Part shown: one piece after another, positions 1-9,951 of the stretch
How positions within the stretch are numbered: the first letter of the stretch is position 1
Layout: every line of letters begins with the position of its first letter
Assembly (NCBI GenBank): GCA_014584605.1
Contig: JACTMO010000083.1
Span: 1 to 64,000, forward strand
Length of the DNA stretch: 64,000 nucleotides
Direction: 5' to 3'
Origin: Bacteroidota bacterium
GTDB taxonomy: Bacteria > Bacteroidota > Bacteroidia > Flavobacteriales_F > PHOS-HE28
The notes under the pieces: generated by a model
The model's input: only the letters and a program-made list of their open reading frames with translations
Told to the model about the DNA's origin: nothing
Databases searched by the model: none
Position numbers and translations under genes: made by a program

Positions 1-109
1 CCCAAAACCGCATGAGACCAGCGAAATAGGCAGGAAATGAACACCCAGAGTCCTCAACTCAACAACCGCGCGGCGTCCGTGAGGTTGTTAGAGGTGCCCC
101 CTTTCCAAT

Positions 110-1126
110 GTGAACGACATGATGGCGGAGTTCGAACGGAAGTACGGCAAGGAGATCCCCACTTGGAGCGGCGACTTCACGCCGTATTGGGAGGACGGTG
201 CCTACAGCACGGCGAAGGAAGAAGGCGATGTGCGCGTGCTAAGCGCGCGTCTTACGAACCTGATCGACGCGGCGAAGATCTTGAAGAAGCCCATCGACCC
301 GCACTTGCTCTACCGCGCGAAGCGCAGCATCGTGCTATGGCATGAGCACACGTGGGGCGCGTGGAACAGCATCAGTGCACCCGACGACCCGGAGGTGATC
401 GCGCAATGGAAATACAAGAAGGCGTTCGCGGACAGCGCGGGGTGGTACCTCGCAGAGATCGAAAAGCGGATCGGAGTGAAGCCAGCCGCGATGACCGGCT
501 ATTCATTGGATGCCTTGCCACCAGAGTTTGACTGGTACATCGTTGAAGGATCGGATCCAGCAACAGCCCGAAGACAGGATGCTAGCGGTTTGGTAGAGGA
601 TGAAATGGATGATTCATACCAGCACGTCCACTACAAGATTGACTTGGACCCGATCCGTTCGAAGCACTCAAGGCACCTCGCCTTCCCCTTCAAAATCCCC
701 AACGCCACGGTCCGCATCGGCATCAGCGATACCTGCGTGACGCCCGAGAGCGGACGGTTCCCCGGCAGCAACAACGATTTCTTCTGTGTTCAACGTTGGA
801 TCGACGTGAGCAACGACAGCATGGGCGTCACCATCGTCTGTCCGCAAGGCGCGCTGTGGGAAGTGGGCGAAATGGTGGACGAACGCAAGGTGAACCCCGG
901 TCATGGAACGAATCCGGAGATGTACAAGGCCTGGAAGACCGAGGCGAAGAGCAGCAGCACCATCTACCTCTACGCCCTCAACAATTACTGGCACACCAAC
1001 TTCAAGGCCGACCAGGCAGGTCCGATCACCTTCGACCTCTACCTGAAGATGCACGGCCCCTTCAAGCTGAAGGACGCACGACGCTTCGGACTGGAGATGA
1101 CGAGGCCGGTGATCACGTGGCGGTAG
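110..1126 (+). pseudogene. probable 5'-truncated glycoside hydrolase family 38-like / DUF5054-type protein (C-terminal part)
   Basis: ORF opens at GTG 110 with an in-frame TAG at 89-91. The first residues (NVNDMMAEFERKYGKEIPTWSGDFTPYWEDGAYSTAKEE) look like the middle of a GH38-like protein, with no signal peptide or N-terminal catalytic half. Confidence 0.5.
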
Positions 1127-1198
1127 TCGTGGATCGATCGGATGATCAGATGATCGTACGGTGAGGTGATATCCCGTTTGCCGCTGATCTTTGACCCG

Positions 1199-1534
1199 AT
1201 GAAGAAGCGTCCCACCCTCTCCGACCTCGGTGGCCTGGTGTACAGCACCAACAAGAACATCGGCACGGAGCGCGAGCCTGCCACATTGCCCCCGCAACAG
1301 CAGGACCTGCGCATCCACCTGGACCGCTTGAAGGGCAACAAGGTGGTGACGCGCATCGTCGGCTTCGTTGGCAAGGAAGGCGACCTGGAGGATCTGGGCC
1401 GTTTGCTGAAGAGCAGGTGCGGTGTGGGCGGCAACACCAAGGATGGCGTGATCCTGCTGCAAGGCGACCACCGCGACAAGGTGTTGGCGCTATTGGCGGA
1501 GAAGGACTACAAGGCCAAGAAGGCTGGCGGGTGA
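1199..1534 (+). CDS. SUI1/YciH-family translation initiation factor-like protein
   Basis: MKKRPTLSDLGGLVYSTN...LRIHLDRLKGNKVVTRIVGFVG...LLKSRCGVGGNTKDGVILLQGDHRDKV is typical of bacterial SUI1 (eIF1-like). Confidence 0.9.
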   Translation: MKKRPTLSDLGGLVYSTNKNIGTEREPATLPPQQQDLRIHLDRLKGNKVVTRIVGFVGKEGDLEDLGRLLKSRCGVGGNTKDGVILLQGDHRDKVLALLAEKDYKAKKAGG

Positions 1535-1635
1535 TCTGCCTTCCGCAAAACTTCGGCGGGGTGAAAAGCTGAAAAGAGCGCCGGGCCGGAACCAAATGAT
1601 GGCCGAAATGTTTCCTTGTCGTGAACCAATCGATC

Positions 1636-1980
1636 ATGGACATCCGCATCAAACGCATTTATGAGGACCGGGCCAAGGACGATGGCTACCGCGTGTTGGT
1701 GGACCGCCTGTGGCCACGCGGCATCAGCAAGGACGGGGCGCACGTGGATGAATGGCTGAAGGAGATCGGTCCTTCCAACGAACTGCGGAAATGGTTCGGC
1801 CACGAGCCGCCGAAGTACCCCGAGTTCAAGAAGCGCTATGCGCAGGAATTGCACGCGCAGCCTGAGCTGCTGAAGCATCTCCGCGAGCTGGCGAAGAAGC
1901 AGCGTGTTACGCTGGTGTACAGCGCCAAGGACGAAGCCCACAACCAGGCGGTGGTGCTGCGTGAAGTGCTGCTGAGCTGA
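1636..1980 (+). CDS. DUF488 family protein
   Basis: MDIRIKRIYEDRAKDDGYRVLVDRLWPRGISK...WFGHEPPKYPEFKKRY motif. Confidence 0.9.
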   Translation: MDIRIKRIYEDRAKDDGYRVLVDRLWPRGISKDGAHVDEWLKEIGPSNELRKWFGHEPPKYPEFKKRYAQELHAQPELLKHLRELAKKQRVTLVYSAKDEAHNQAVVLREVLLS

Positions 1981-2015
1981 CCGGTGCGGCGTTGATGCCC
2001 GCTACTTTCGGCGCG

Positions 2016-2786
2016 ATGAAACTGCAACATGAGGAGGCCGGGAGCGGGATCCCGCTCGTGCTGATCCACGGCTTCCCCTTGGACCACACGCTCTGGCACC
2101 CGCAACTGCGGGGCCTCGCCAAATCGGCGCGCGTGATCACGCCGGACCTGCGCGGGTTCGGCAACAGCCCGCGACCCCGTGGACCGGTGACCATGGAGCG
2201 CCATGCACTGGATGTGAAGGAACTGCTGGATCATCTCGGCATTGACCGGGCCGTGATCGGCGGCCTTTCCATGGGCGGCTACGTGGCCCTGGCCTTCGCG
2301 GAGCTCTTCCCCAAGGCACTGGCCGGACTGCTCCTGTGCAACACACGGGCCGTGGCGGATGGTGAGGCCGCCCGGAAAACACGGGAGACCGTGGCCCTGA
2401 GGGCGGTGGAGGAAGGCATGGCCGCACTGGCGCCCGTCATGGTACATCCCCTGTTATCCGCCGCGACGCGTAATGCAAAGCCGGAGCTGGCCGGTTTCAT
2501 CGAAGCGATGATCGGACGGCAGGCCCCGGCCGGGGTGGCCGCCTCCTCGCGCGGCATGGCGATACGTCCCGACCGAAGGCCCTGCCTGCCAAAGATCCAC
2601 GTACCGGCCTTGGTGGTCACCGGTAGCGACGACACGCTGATCCCTCCGGCCGAGAGCGAGGCCATGGCCGCCCTGTTGCCCGATGCACAACTGGTGGTGG
2701 TCCCGAAAGCGGGACACCTGTCCAACCTGGAAGCGCCGGAAGCCTTCAACCGGGCTGTCCACAGTTTGCTGGGGCAGGTGGCCTGA
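2016..2786 (+). CDS. alpha/beta hydrolase
   Basis: VLIHGFPLDHTLW, GGLSMGGYVAL nucleophile elbow, C-terminal GHLSNLE. Confidence 0.9.
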   Translation: MKLQHEEAGSGIPLVLIHGFPLDHTLWHPQLRGLAKSARVITPDLRGFGNSPRPRGPVTMERHALDVKELLDHLGIDRAVIGGLSMGGYVALAFAELFPKALAGLLLCNTRAVADGEAARKTRETVALRAVEEGMAALAPVMVHPLLSAATRNAKPELAGFIEAMIGRQAPAGVAASSRGMAIRPDRRPCLPKIHVPALVVTGSDDTLIPPAESEAMAALLPDAQLVVVPKAGHLSNLEAPEAFNRAVHSLLGQVA

Positions 2787-2947
2787 ACGGCCCCACCTCC
2801 GACCCGCGCGCCCCGCCTCGACCGGGTGGATACGCGACTTCGTCGGAGATCGCTTGCAGCGCTGCGGATCCAATGCCCTGGCGCTGGGATGACCCGCGAG
2901 CGGCGTGATGGAAGGTTGCAGATCGTACCTTGTGCTCCTTGTTGCGC

Positions 2948-4798
2948 ATGAACATGCTCCGTTCCCTTTCCCTCCCCGGCCTGGTGCTGATCACCCTGCC
3001 GCTGGCCGCACAATTCCCGGCCGCCGTGCCCGGCGACCGCACCTGGGTGAACGCCCTGGGCCAGCACATCGCCATCAGCCCGCCGGTGCCCGCCCGTACC
3101 GTGGGCCCGGTGCGCGAGCTGCCCTCCCTGGAGGACCTGGACCTGGGGCCGGGCGAGCGCAAGCTCACGCGCAACATCCAGGTGCAGCGGGCCGCGGTGA
3201 ACCCGGCGGCCCTGCCGCATGGCGAGGACCCCGCCTTGCAGAAGGGGAGCGCCTCACGGCTCTCGCGGCAGCCCATCCTGAGCTTCGCGGGACAGAACGG
3301 ATCAGGCATTCCTCCGGACCCCACGGGCGCTGCGGGCACCACCCACTACCTGCAGTGCGTGAACACCTCCTGCCGTCCGTACACCAAGACGGGCGGCACC
3401 GCAGGTGGGACGTTCAGTCTGGCCAGCCTGTGGCCCGGCAGCACCAACGACGGTGACCCCATCGTGCTGTACGACCGCCACGCCGACCGCTGGTTCGTCA
3501 GTCAGTTCCAGGTGAACAACAACGAGATCCTGATCGCCGTGAGCGAGACGAACGACCCCACGGGCAACTATTACACCTATTCATGGTCGTTCGGCCAGTT
3601 CCCGGACTATCCGAAGTTCTCCGTGTGGTGGGACGGCTACTACATGACCTCGAACAGCACGCACACCGCCGTGGTGTTCGAGCGGGAGAAGATGCTGCAG
3701 GGTCTTCCCGCGCAGCGCGTGGTGCTCACCGCCCCCGGCGCCGCCACCGCGGGTTTCCGTTCGGTGTTGCCCGCCGATGCCGACGGCGACCTGCCGCCCA
3801 ACGGCACGCCCTGCTACTTCTTCAACCTGGAGGATGACGCCTGGAGCGGCGTGTCGGCGGACAGGATCAAGGTGTACGCCATGACCACCGACTGGGCCAC
3901 GCCATTGAACACCCAGGTGGTGCAGACCCAGACGTTGACCACCACCCCCTTCGACACCGACTTCGGCTGGGGCTTCGACAACATCAGCCAGCCGGGCACC
4001 AGCGACAAGCTGGACGCGGTGGCGCAGGTGCTCTACTTCCGCGCCCAGCACGTGCGGTTCGTGGACCACAGCAGCGTGATGCTATGCCACGTGGTGGACG
4101 TGAACGGGGGCAACCGCGCCGGTGTGCGCTGGTACGAGCTGCGCGACAACAACGACGGCAACTTCAGCATTCATCAACAGGGCACCTGGTCGCCGGACAA
4201 CGGCAACCGCTGGATGGCGAGCATCGCCATGGACGCACAGGGCAACATCGGCCTGGGCTATTGCCACACCAACCCGAGCACCAGCGTTTTCCCCGGCCTG
4301 CGGTTCACGGGCCGCTATGCCAACGATCCTGCGGGCGTGATGACGGTGCCCGAGCAGACCATCATCGACGGGGGCGACTTCCAATCCGGGTTCAACCGCT
4401 ACGGCGACTACTCGCACACGGCCCTGGACCCCAACGGCACCACCTTCTGGTTCACGGGCGAGTACCTCAGCGCCAGCGGGCAGCCGCGCACGCGCATCGC
4501 CTCCTTCGACCTGGCCGCCACCGTGGGGCTCGACGGGGATGTGCCGGCGCCCCAGGCCACGATCGAGGTCTGGCTGGAGGGTCGCGAGATCCTGGTGCGG
4601 TACAACGGGGTCGCAGGTGCTGGTCTGGTGGCCGACCTGATCGGGATGGACGGCCGCGTGCTGCGTGCCCAACCGGTGACGACAACGGCGGGCACCTGGT
4701 CGGGCCGCTTCGCCACCGACGGGCTTGCCTGCGGCACGTATTTCGTACGCGTGGGCAACGCGGCCGGACAGAAGGTCCAACGCATCGTACTGCCATGA
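2948..4798 (+). CDS. secreted protein with T9SS type A sorting-like C-terminal domain
   Basis: Signal peptide MNMLRSLSLPGLVLITLPLAAQ; C-terminus ...GTYFVRVGNAAGQKVQRIVLP. Confidence 0.7.
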   Translation: MNMLRSLSLPGLVLITLPLAAQFPAAVPGDRTWVNALGQHIAISPPVPARTVGPVRELPSLEDLDLGPGERKLTRNIQVQRAAVNPAALPHGEDPALQKGSASRLSRQPILSFAGQNGSGIPPDPTGAAGTTHYLQCVNTSCRPYTKTGGTAGGTFSLASLWPGSTNDGDPIVLYDRHADRWFVSQFQVNNNEILIAVSETNDPTGNYYTYSWSFGQFPDYPKFSVWWDGYYMTSNSTHTAVVFEREKMLQGLPAQRVVLTAPGAATAGFRSVLPADADGDLPPNGTPCYFFNLEDDAWSGVSADRIKVYAMTTDWATPLNTQVVQTQTLTTTPFDTDFGWGFDNISQPGTSDKLDAVAQVLYFRAQHVRFVDHSSVMLCHVVDVNGGNRAGVRWYELRDNNDGNFSIHQQGTWSPDNGNRWMASIAMDAQGNIGLGYCHTNPSTSVFPGLRFTGRYANDPAGVMTVPEQTIIDGGDFQSGFNRYGDYSHTALDPNGTTFWFTGEYLSASGQPRTRIASFDLAATVGLDGDVPAPQATIEVWLEGREILVRYNGVAGAGLVADLIGMDGRVLRAQPVTTTAGTWSGRFATDGLACGTYFVRVGNAAGQKVQRIVLP

Positions 4799-5124
4799 AG
4801 TACACGTTCAACAGCCTGCTGGCCGCTGCCGCCTTGCTCTGGGGATGTGCAGGGGGGAAAAGCACACCCAGCGGTACCAGCCCCCCCCCACCGCCCGGTC
4901 ACACGCTGGGTACGGTCACCCTGGCACATGCCGCGGATGGCTGCCCGGTGCTGGTGGCCCTGGAGCCACCCGGCACGCCCGGTTTCCTGATGCCGGTGGG
5001 GCTGGACGAGCGATACCGGAAGGACGGGCTGAAACTGAGCTTCACCTACACGCTGTCGCGCATCAATTCCGGGGGCTGCGCCAAGGGCACCCCGGCGGTA
5101 TTGGACAGCATCGCCGTGCGCTGA
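4795..5124 (+). CDS. small putative lipoprotein
   Basis: ATGA overlap with upstream stop; MKYTFNSLLAAAALLWGCAGG lipobox. Confidence 0.65.
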   Translation: MKYTFNSLLAAAALLWGCAGGKSTPSGTSPPPPPGHTLGTVTLAHAADGCPVLVALEPPGTPGFLMPVGLDERYRKDGLKLSFTYTLSRINSGGCAKGTPAVLDSIAVR

Positions 5125-5128
5125 GCGG

Positions 5129-5878
5129 TCAGCGCTTCCGGAAGTACCCGTTGGAGTACTCGTTGGCGTAGAGCACACGCACATCCTCGGGTTTGCCCGC
5201 GAAGAACTCGTCGCAGGCCCGCTTCACACCAGGTGAGCGGTAGCCGCCGGAAAGACCCCGACGTGGCAGGACCTTCTCGTCGTAGTACACCGCGATCATG
5301 CCGATGGCCCCGGGGGCCATGCGCTCGTACACTGCGGGCAGCACTTGCCGGGTGCTCTCGTACAGGTCGCCGTCGATAAGGGCGAAGGCGATGCGCTCCG
5401 GCAGGTACTGCGGCACCGTGTCCTGGAACCAGCCCATATGCACATGGGGGTGCGGCAGCCCCAGCTGGTCGAACTTCCGGCGGAAGACCTCCAGCGGTGC
5501 GGCCATGTAGCCCTTGGCATAGACCCCATCCTGCCTGTCCGAGCCGGAGACCTCCGGCAGGCCCTCGAAGCTGTCGAAAGCGTGCAGCTGGCGGTCGGGG
5601 GCGAGCGCCTTGAGGACCCGTTGCATCACGATGCTGCTGTCCCCCGCATTGCAGCCCAGGTCCACCACATCGCCCGGCACCCCGTAGGCGATCACCTGTT
5701 CCAGCAAATGGAAGAGGTTCATGCGCGCCTCCACATTGGCCATATGGCCGGGGGCCGGGCTCAGGCGGACCGGTACCCGCAGCTTGTTGAAGGTCTTGTT
5801 CGCATACATCTGCCACGGTTTCGGCGTGCGGTGGTCCCAGTCGAAGGTGGTGGCGATGAAGGCATTATCCATGCACAT
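5129..5878 (-). CDS. TylF/MycF-family O-methyltransferase
   Basis: GDVVDLGCNAGDSSIVMQRVL...LHAFDSFEGLPE...FALIDGDLYESTRQVLPAVYERMAPGAIGMI. Confidence 0.85.
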   Translation of the reverse strand: MCMDNAFIATTFDWDHRTPKPWQMYANKTFNKLRVPVRLSPAPGHMANVEARMNLFHLLEQVIAYGVPGDVVDLGCNAGDSSIVMQRVLKALAPDRQLHAFDSFEGLPEVSGSDRQDGVYAKGYMAAPLEVFRRKFDQLGLPHPHVHMGWFQDTVPQYLPERIAFALIDGDLYESTRQVLPAVYERMAPGAIGMIAVYYDEKVLPRRGLSGGYRSPGVKRACDEFFAGKPEDVRVLYANEYSNGYFRKR

Positions 5879-5995
5879 GTGCGGTGGGCGCAAGGGGAAG
5901 GTCCTTACGCTTCGGTCAAAAATAACGCAATGACCAAGGTCATGTCCATCGCCATAGGGTGGCCACGAACAGGGCACGGTGAAGATCCGGGGCGG

Positions 5996-6682
5996 TCAGG
6001 TCTCGAACACGAGGCTGTCCGCCGTGGCGCCCAGGTCCAGGAGGATCGCCTTGAGGTCCTCGACGAAAGCCTGCGGGCCGCACAGATAGAAGCGCTGGGA
6101 GAAGTCGCGCACCAGGTCCACCAGGTCCTCGCGGTCGATGCGGCGGTCGCGGAAGCCGATCACGTTCTCCCGGGTGAAGGTCTTCAGGTAGTGCTTATGG
6201 AGCATGCGGCCCAGTTCGGCGTCCAGGAACACGTCGGCGGCCGTGCGGTTGGACCACACCAGCGTGTGGCCTTTCAGGGCCTTGTCGCGGTGGAGCTGGC
6301 GCAGGATGGCCAGGAAGGGCGTGATGCCGGCCCCGCCGGCGAAGAACATCCCGGGCCCCTTGTAGGCGATGGTGCCGAAGGGCCGGCCCAGCAGGAAGTG
6401 CTCGCCCTTGCCCACGGTGCCCAGGCGCCAGGTCACGCCGTGGTGGTCGGGATAGAGTTTCACGATAAGCTCCAGCCGGCGGGCGGAGGGCAGGGCGGTG
6501 AAGGTGAAGGGGCGCTCCTGGTCGCGCCATCCCTCCTGGTCGAGGGCCACCATGCACCCCTGGCCCGGAGTGAAGGCGAACCCCTTGGGTTTGCGGAGGG
6601 TGAAGCGTTTCACCCCGGCGTTGAGGAATTCGGTGCCCAGCACCTCCACACGAAGCCGTTGCGCCGGGTCGGCCCCGGTCAT
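5996..6682 (-). CDS. flavodoxin reductase-like FAD/NAD(P)-binding oxidoreductase
   Basis: RPFTFTALPS, FAGGAGITPFLAILRQL, FYLCGPQAFVEDLKAILLDLG. Confidence 0.85.
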   Translation of the reverse strand: MTGADPAQRLRVEVLGTEFLNAGVKRFTLRKPKGFAFTPGQGCMVALDQEGWRDQERPFTFTALPSARRLELIVKLYPDHHGVTWRLGTVGKGEHFLLGRPFGTIAYKGPGMFFAGGAGITPFLAILRQLHRDKALKGHTLVWSNRTAADVFLDAELGRMLHKHYLKTFTRENVIGFRDRRIDREDLVDLVRDFSQRFYLCGPQAFVEDLKAILLDLGATADSLVFET

Positions 6683-7359
6683 GGCAGGGCGCAGTAGTAG
6701 GCGGCCGCCATGGGGTCGCAACGCTCGAACAGGGGCAGTTCCATACCGGGACGGACCAGCAGCAGTTCCCACGGATCGGCCACGACCAGGAAGCGCTCGC
6801 CCGAGGGGGTGGGCGCCGACCCCAGGGCGCGTTCGTGGGGTTTTTCGCTGCGGGGGGTGCAGAGCATGTTCCGCAGCAGGGCCCCCTCCCCGATCCCGGT
6901 GCGCTTGGTGAAGCTGCGGAAGTCCAGGTAGCCTTCCATCAGGCGGTCGCGCAGGTGGTCCGCACGCTGTACCTTCCACACGTCGCGGCCGGCCTGTTCG
7001 CGCATCTGCCGCACCAGCTCGAACTGCTCGTGGGTGGGTTCGGCGAAGGTGGGCTTGAACACGGCGTCGGGGGCCGGGTCCTTGCGCAGTTCGGCCATGA
7101 GGGCCACCCCGCGGTTCTGCCTCACCAGGATGAGTTCCTTCTCGGGGATGTGGAGCAGCAGGTCGCTGCCCGTGGGCGTGGGCACATAGCCGTGGTAGCG
7201 CTGGAACTCCTCATTGCGCTCGCGGCGGCGCAGCAGGCCCAGGCGCACCATGGGGCCCAGATCGGCCCTGGGGCCGAGATAATCGGTCAACTCCTCCTGT
7301 CCCTGTTCACGGGCGCGGAGGATCCTGTTCCAGCGGATGTCGAACACGGCCGAGCTCAT
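6679..7359 (-). CDS. hypothetical protein
   Basis: Overlaps the downstream oxidoreductase start (operon); no family recognised. Confidence 0.6.
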   Translation of the reverse strand: MSSAVFDIRWNRILRAREQGQEELTDYLGPRADLGPMVRLGLLRRRERNEEFQRYHGYVPTPTGSDLLLHIPEKELILVRQNRGVALMAELRKDPAPDAVFKPTFAEPTHEQFELVRQMREQAGRDVWKVQRADHLRDRLMEGYLDFRSFTKRTGIGEGALLRNMLCTPRSEKPHERALGSAPTPSGERFLVVADPWELLLVRPGMELPLFERCDPMAAAYYCALP

Positions 7360-7489
7360 GGTGCCAAAGTGAAGGCACGCACGCCCCGGTGCGCAGGCCG
7401 GACCCGTGGCGTTCATCAACAGGCCCCATTTGAAGGCGGGGGCCGAAAGGGCTTATCCGCTTGGCGGTCAAGCGGTGTCGATCATCGAA

Positions 7490-7521
7490 CGGATTGTTCA
7501 CCGCAGGCTGTGCACAATCCG
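7490..7521. terminator. hairpin downstream of the 43-aa ORF
   Basis: CGGATTGTTCA-N10-TGCACAATCCG, 10/11 paired; no T-tract. Confidence 0.4.
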
Positions 7522-7556
7522 CCCCCGGGCGGGCTGCGGACCGTCGCAGGCGTGCA

Positions 7557-7688
7557 TCAGTTCGGTTGCGCCTGCTCGCGCTCCTGCGCGGCTCGTTGCT
7601 CCTCTTCCTCGCGGGCGATCATGCGCTTCACGAGCTTGAGGGTGGCCTTGCGTTTGCGGTTGCGGTTCTGACGGCTCTTCTGGGGCAT
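7557..7688 (-). CDS. small basic protein, 43 aa (MPQKSRQNRNRKRKATLKLVKRMIAREEEEQRAAQEREQAQPN)
   Basis: Read by hand on the minus strand; absent from the ORF track because it is under 60 aa; CATCTTTG box upstream (7713-7720) and a hairpin downstream (7490-7521). Confidence 0.5.
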   Translation of the reverse strand: MPQKSRQNRNRKRKATLKLVKRMIAREEEEQRAAQEREQAQPN

Positions 7689-7829
7689 GGTCCGGAGGAT
7701 CGCTGCAAAGATGCGGGTGCTTCCGCAGGCCGGTGCCAGGGCCCAGGCACGCGACCTCCCTCGCCGGGTCCCGGCCTTTGTGCTTCGCCGGTCCAGCGGG
7801 GCGTGGAGCCGGCCCCCGGCCTCCCCCGC

Positions 7830-9851
7830 TCAGTAGCGCGCCAGCCGCTCCACGGCGGCCTTCAGACGCTCCCTGGGCAGGAAGCCCTGCTCCAGCGGGA
7901 CCGCAAAGGGCACCGGGGTATCCCAGCTGGCCACGCGCACGATGGGCGCGTCCAGGTGTTCGAAGGCGTGCTCGGCGATCAGGGCCGCCAGCTCCCCGCC
8001 GAGGCCGGCGGTCAGGGTGTCCTCGTGCAACAGCAGCACTTTGCCGGTCTTCCGTACGCTGGCCAGGATGGTCTCGACATCCAACGGCACCAGGGTGCGC
8101 AGGTCGACGACCTCGATGTCGGTCCCGGTCTCTTTCTGCACGGCGGTGGCCCAGTGCACGCCCATGCCGTAGGTGATGATGCTGAGCGCTGATCCATCGC
8201 GCACCACTCGCGCCTTACCGAAGGGGATGGCATAGGGTTGCCCGGGAACAGGGCCGCTGATGCTGCGGTACATGGCCTTGTGCTCGAAGAACATCACCGG
8301 GTTGGGGTCGTCGAAGGCCGCCATCAGCAGCCCCTTGGCATCGTACGGGTTGCTGGGGTAGGCCACTTTCAGGCCGGGGGTCTTCACGAACCACATCTCG
8401 TTGCTCTGGCTGTGGAAGGGCCCCGCCCCCACCCCGGCGCCTGTGGGCATGCGCACCACCACGTCCGCGTTCTGGCCCCAGCGGTAATGCATCTTCGCCA
8501 GGTTGTTGCAGATCTGGGTGATGCCCTCGCTGACGAAGTCGGCGAACTGCATCTCCATCATGGCCTTCATGCCCTTGATACTGAGGCCCAGCGCGGCCCC
8601 GAGGATGGCGCTCTCGCACAGCGGGGTGTTGCGCACGCGGTCCTTGCCGAAGCGCTCCACGAAGCCCTCGGTGATCTTGAAGGCCCCTCCGTACTCGGCG
8701 ATGTCCTGGCCCATGAGCACCAGGTGGGGATGGCGCTCCATGCTTTGCGCCAGACCTTCCTGGATGGCGTCGATCATGCGCTTCTCCGGGGCGCCCGTCG
8801 CTCCCGGGTCCACGGCCAGGGCGGTGGTGCCCACGGGCCGGGCGGGTGCGTACACGTCGCCCTCCTCCTGTTCCTTCACCGGCACGGGCTCGGGCTCCTC
8901 GAAGGCGTGCTTCAGGTCCTCCTCGATGCCCTCCTTGAGCCGCGCACGGACCTCGTCCCGCTTGGCGATGCTCAGCACGCCGTGTTTCAGCAACCAGGCC
9001 TCGTAGTTGGCCACCGGGTCCTTGCGGCCCCATTCCTCGAAGAGCTCCCTGGGCACGTACTTGGTGCCGCTGGCCTCCTCGTGGCCGCGCATGCGGAAGG
9101 TCATGCACTCCACCAGGATGGGCCGCGGGTTCTCGCGCACGCTGTCGGCCAGCCGGGCCATGGTGCCGTACACTTCCAGGATGTTGTTGCCGGCCACCTG
9201 CACACCCTCGATGCCGTAGCCGACGGCCTTGTCCACGAAGCTCTTCATCCGGAACTGCTCGCTGCTGGGCGTGCTCAGGCCGTAGCCGTTGTTCTCGATG
9301 ACGAAGAGCACCGGCAGGTCCCACACGGCCGCCACGTTCATGCTCTCATGGAAGTCACCCTCGCTGGTGGCCCCGTCGCCGGTGAAGACGACCGTGCAGC
9401 GGTTCTCCTTCTTCAGCTTGTGGGCCAGGGCTATGCCGTCGGCGATGCCCATCTGGGGGCCCAGGTGGCTGATCATGCCCACCACCCGGTGCTCCTGGCT
9501 GCCGAAGTGGAAGCTGCGCTCGCGCCCCTTGCTGTAGCCCGTGGCCTTGCCCTGCCACTGGGCGAAGAGCTTGCGGAAGGGCATACCGCGCGTGGTGAAC
9601 ACGCCCAGGTTGCGGTGCATGGGCAGGATGTACTCGTTCTCACGCAGGGCCATGGTGGCCCCCACGGCGATGGCCTCCTGGCCGATGCCGCTGAACCACT
9701 TGCTGATCCTGCCCTGGCGGAGCAGGCTGAGCATCTTCTCCTCGATGATGCGCGGATACAGCAGCTTGGCGTAGGTGTCCAGCAGGAAGGCGTCGTCGTG
9801 GGCGCCGCGTTCGAAGCGCAGCTGGCGGTCCTCGGTGGTCGATGCGGTCAT
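7830..9851 (-). CDS. 2-oxoacid dehydrogenase E1, alpha-beta fusion (673 aa)
   Basis: N-terminal E1 alpha (GQEAIAVGATMAL, GDGATSEGDFHESMN, VIENNGYGLST) fused to E1 beta (GQDIAEYGGAFKITEGF, C-terminal transketolase domain). Confidence 0.9.
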   Translation of the reverse strand: MTASTTEDRQLRFERGAHDDAFLLDTYAKLLYPRIIEEKMLSLLRQGRISKWFSGIGQEAIAVGATMALRENEYILPMHRNLGVFTTRGMPFRKLFAQWQGKATGYSKGRERSFHFGSQEHRVVGMISHLGPQMGIADGIALAHKLKKENRCTVVFTGDGATSEGDFHESMNVAAVWDLPVLFVIENNGYGLSTPSSEQFRMKSFVDKAVGYGIEGVQVAGNNILEVYGTMARLADSVRENPRPILVECMTFRMRGHEEASGTKYVPRELFEEWGRKDPVANYEAWLLKHGVLSIAKRDEVRARLKEGIEEDLKHAFEEPEPVPVKEQEEGDVYAPARPVGTTALAVDPGATGAPEKRMIDAIQEGLAQSMERHPHLVLMGQDIAEYGGAFKITEGFVERFGKDRVRNTPLCESAILGAALGLSIKGMKAMMEMQFADFVSEGITQICNNLAKMHYRWGQNADVVVRMPTGAGVGAGPFHSQSNEMWFVKTPGLKVAYPSNPYDAKGLLMAAFDDPNPVMFFEHKAMYRSISGPVPGQPYAIPFGKARVVRDGSALSIITYGMGVHWATAVQKETGTDIEVVDLRTLVPLDVETILASVRKTGKVLLLHEDTLTAGLGGELAALIAEHAFEHLDAPIVRVASWDTPVPFAVPLEQGFLPRERLKAAVERLARY

Positions 9852-9951
9852 GGGTGCGCCGGCGGGTCGGGTGCCCCTGTTGTTCCGGCGGGCCAAAGGT
9901 ATCGGCAGGGGCCCCTTCGGCCGGGCAAGGGGCGGCCAGTACTTTCGCGCG

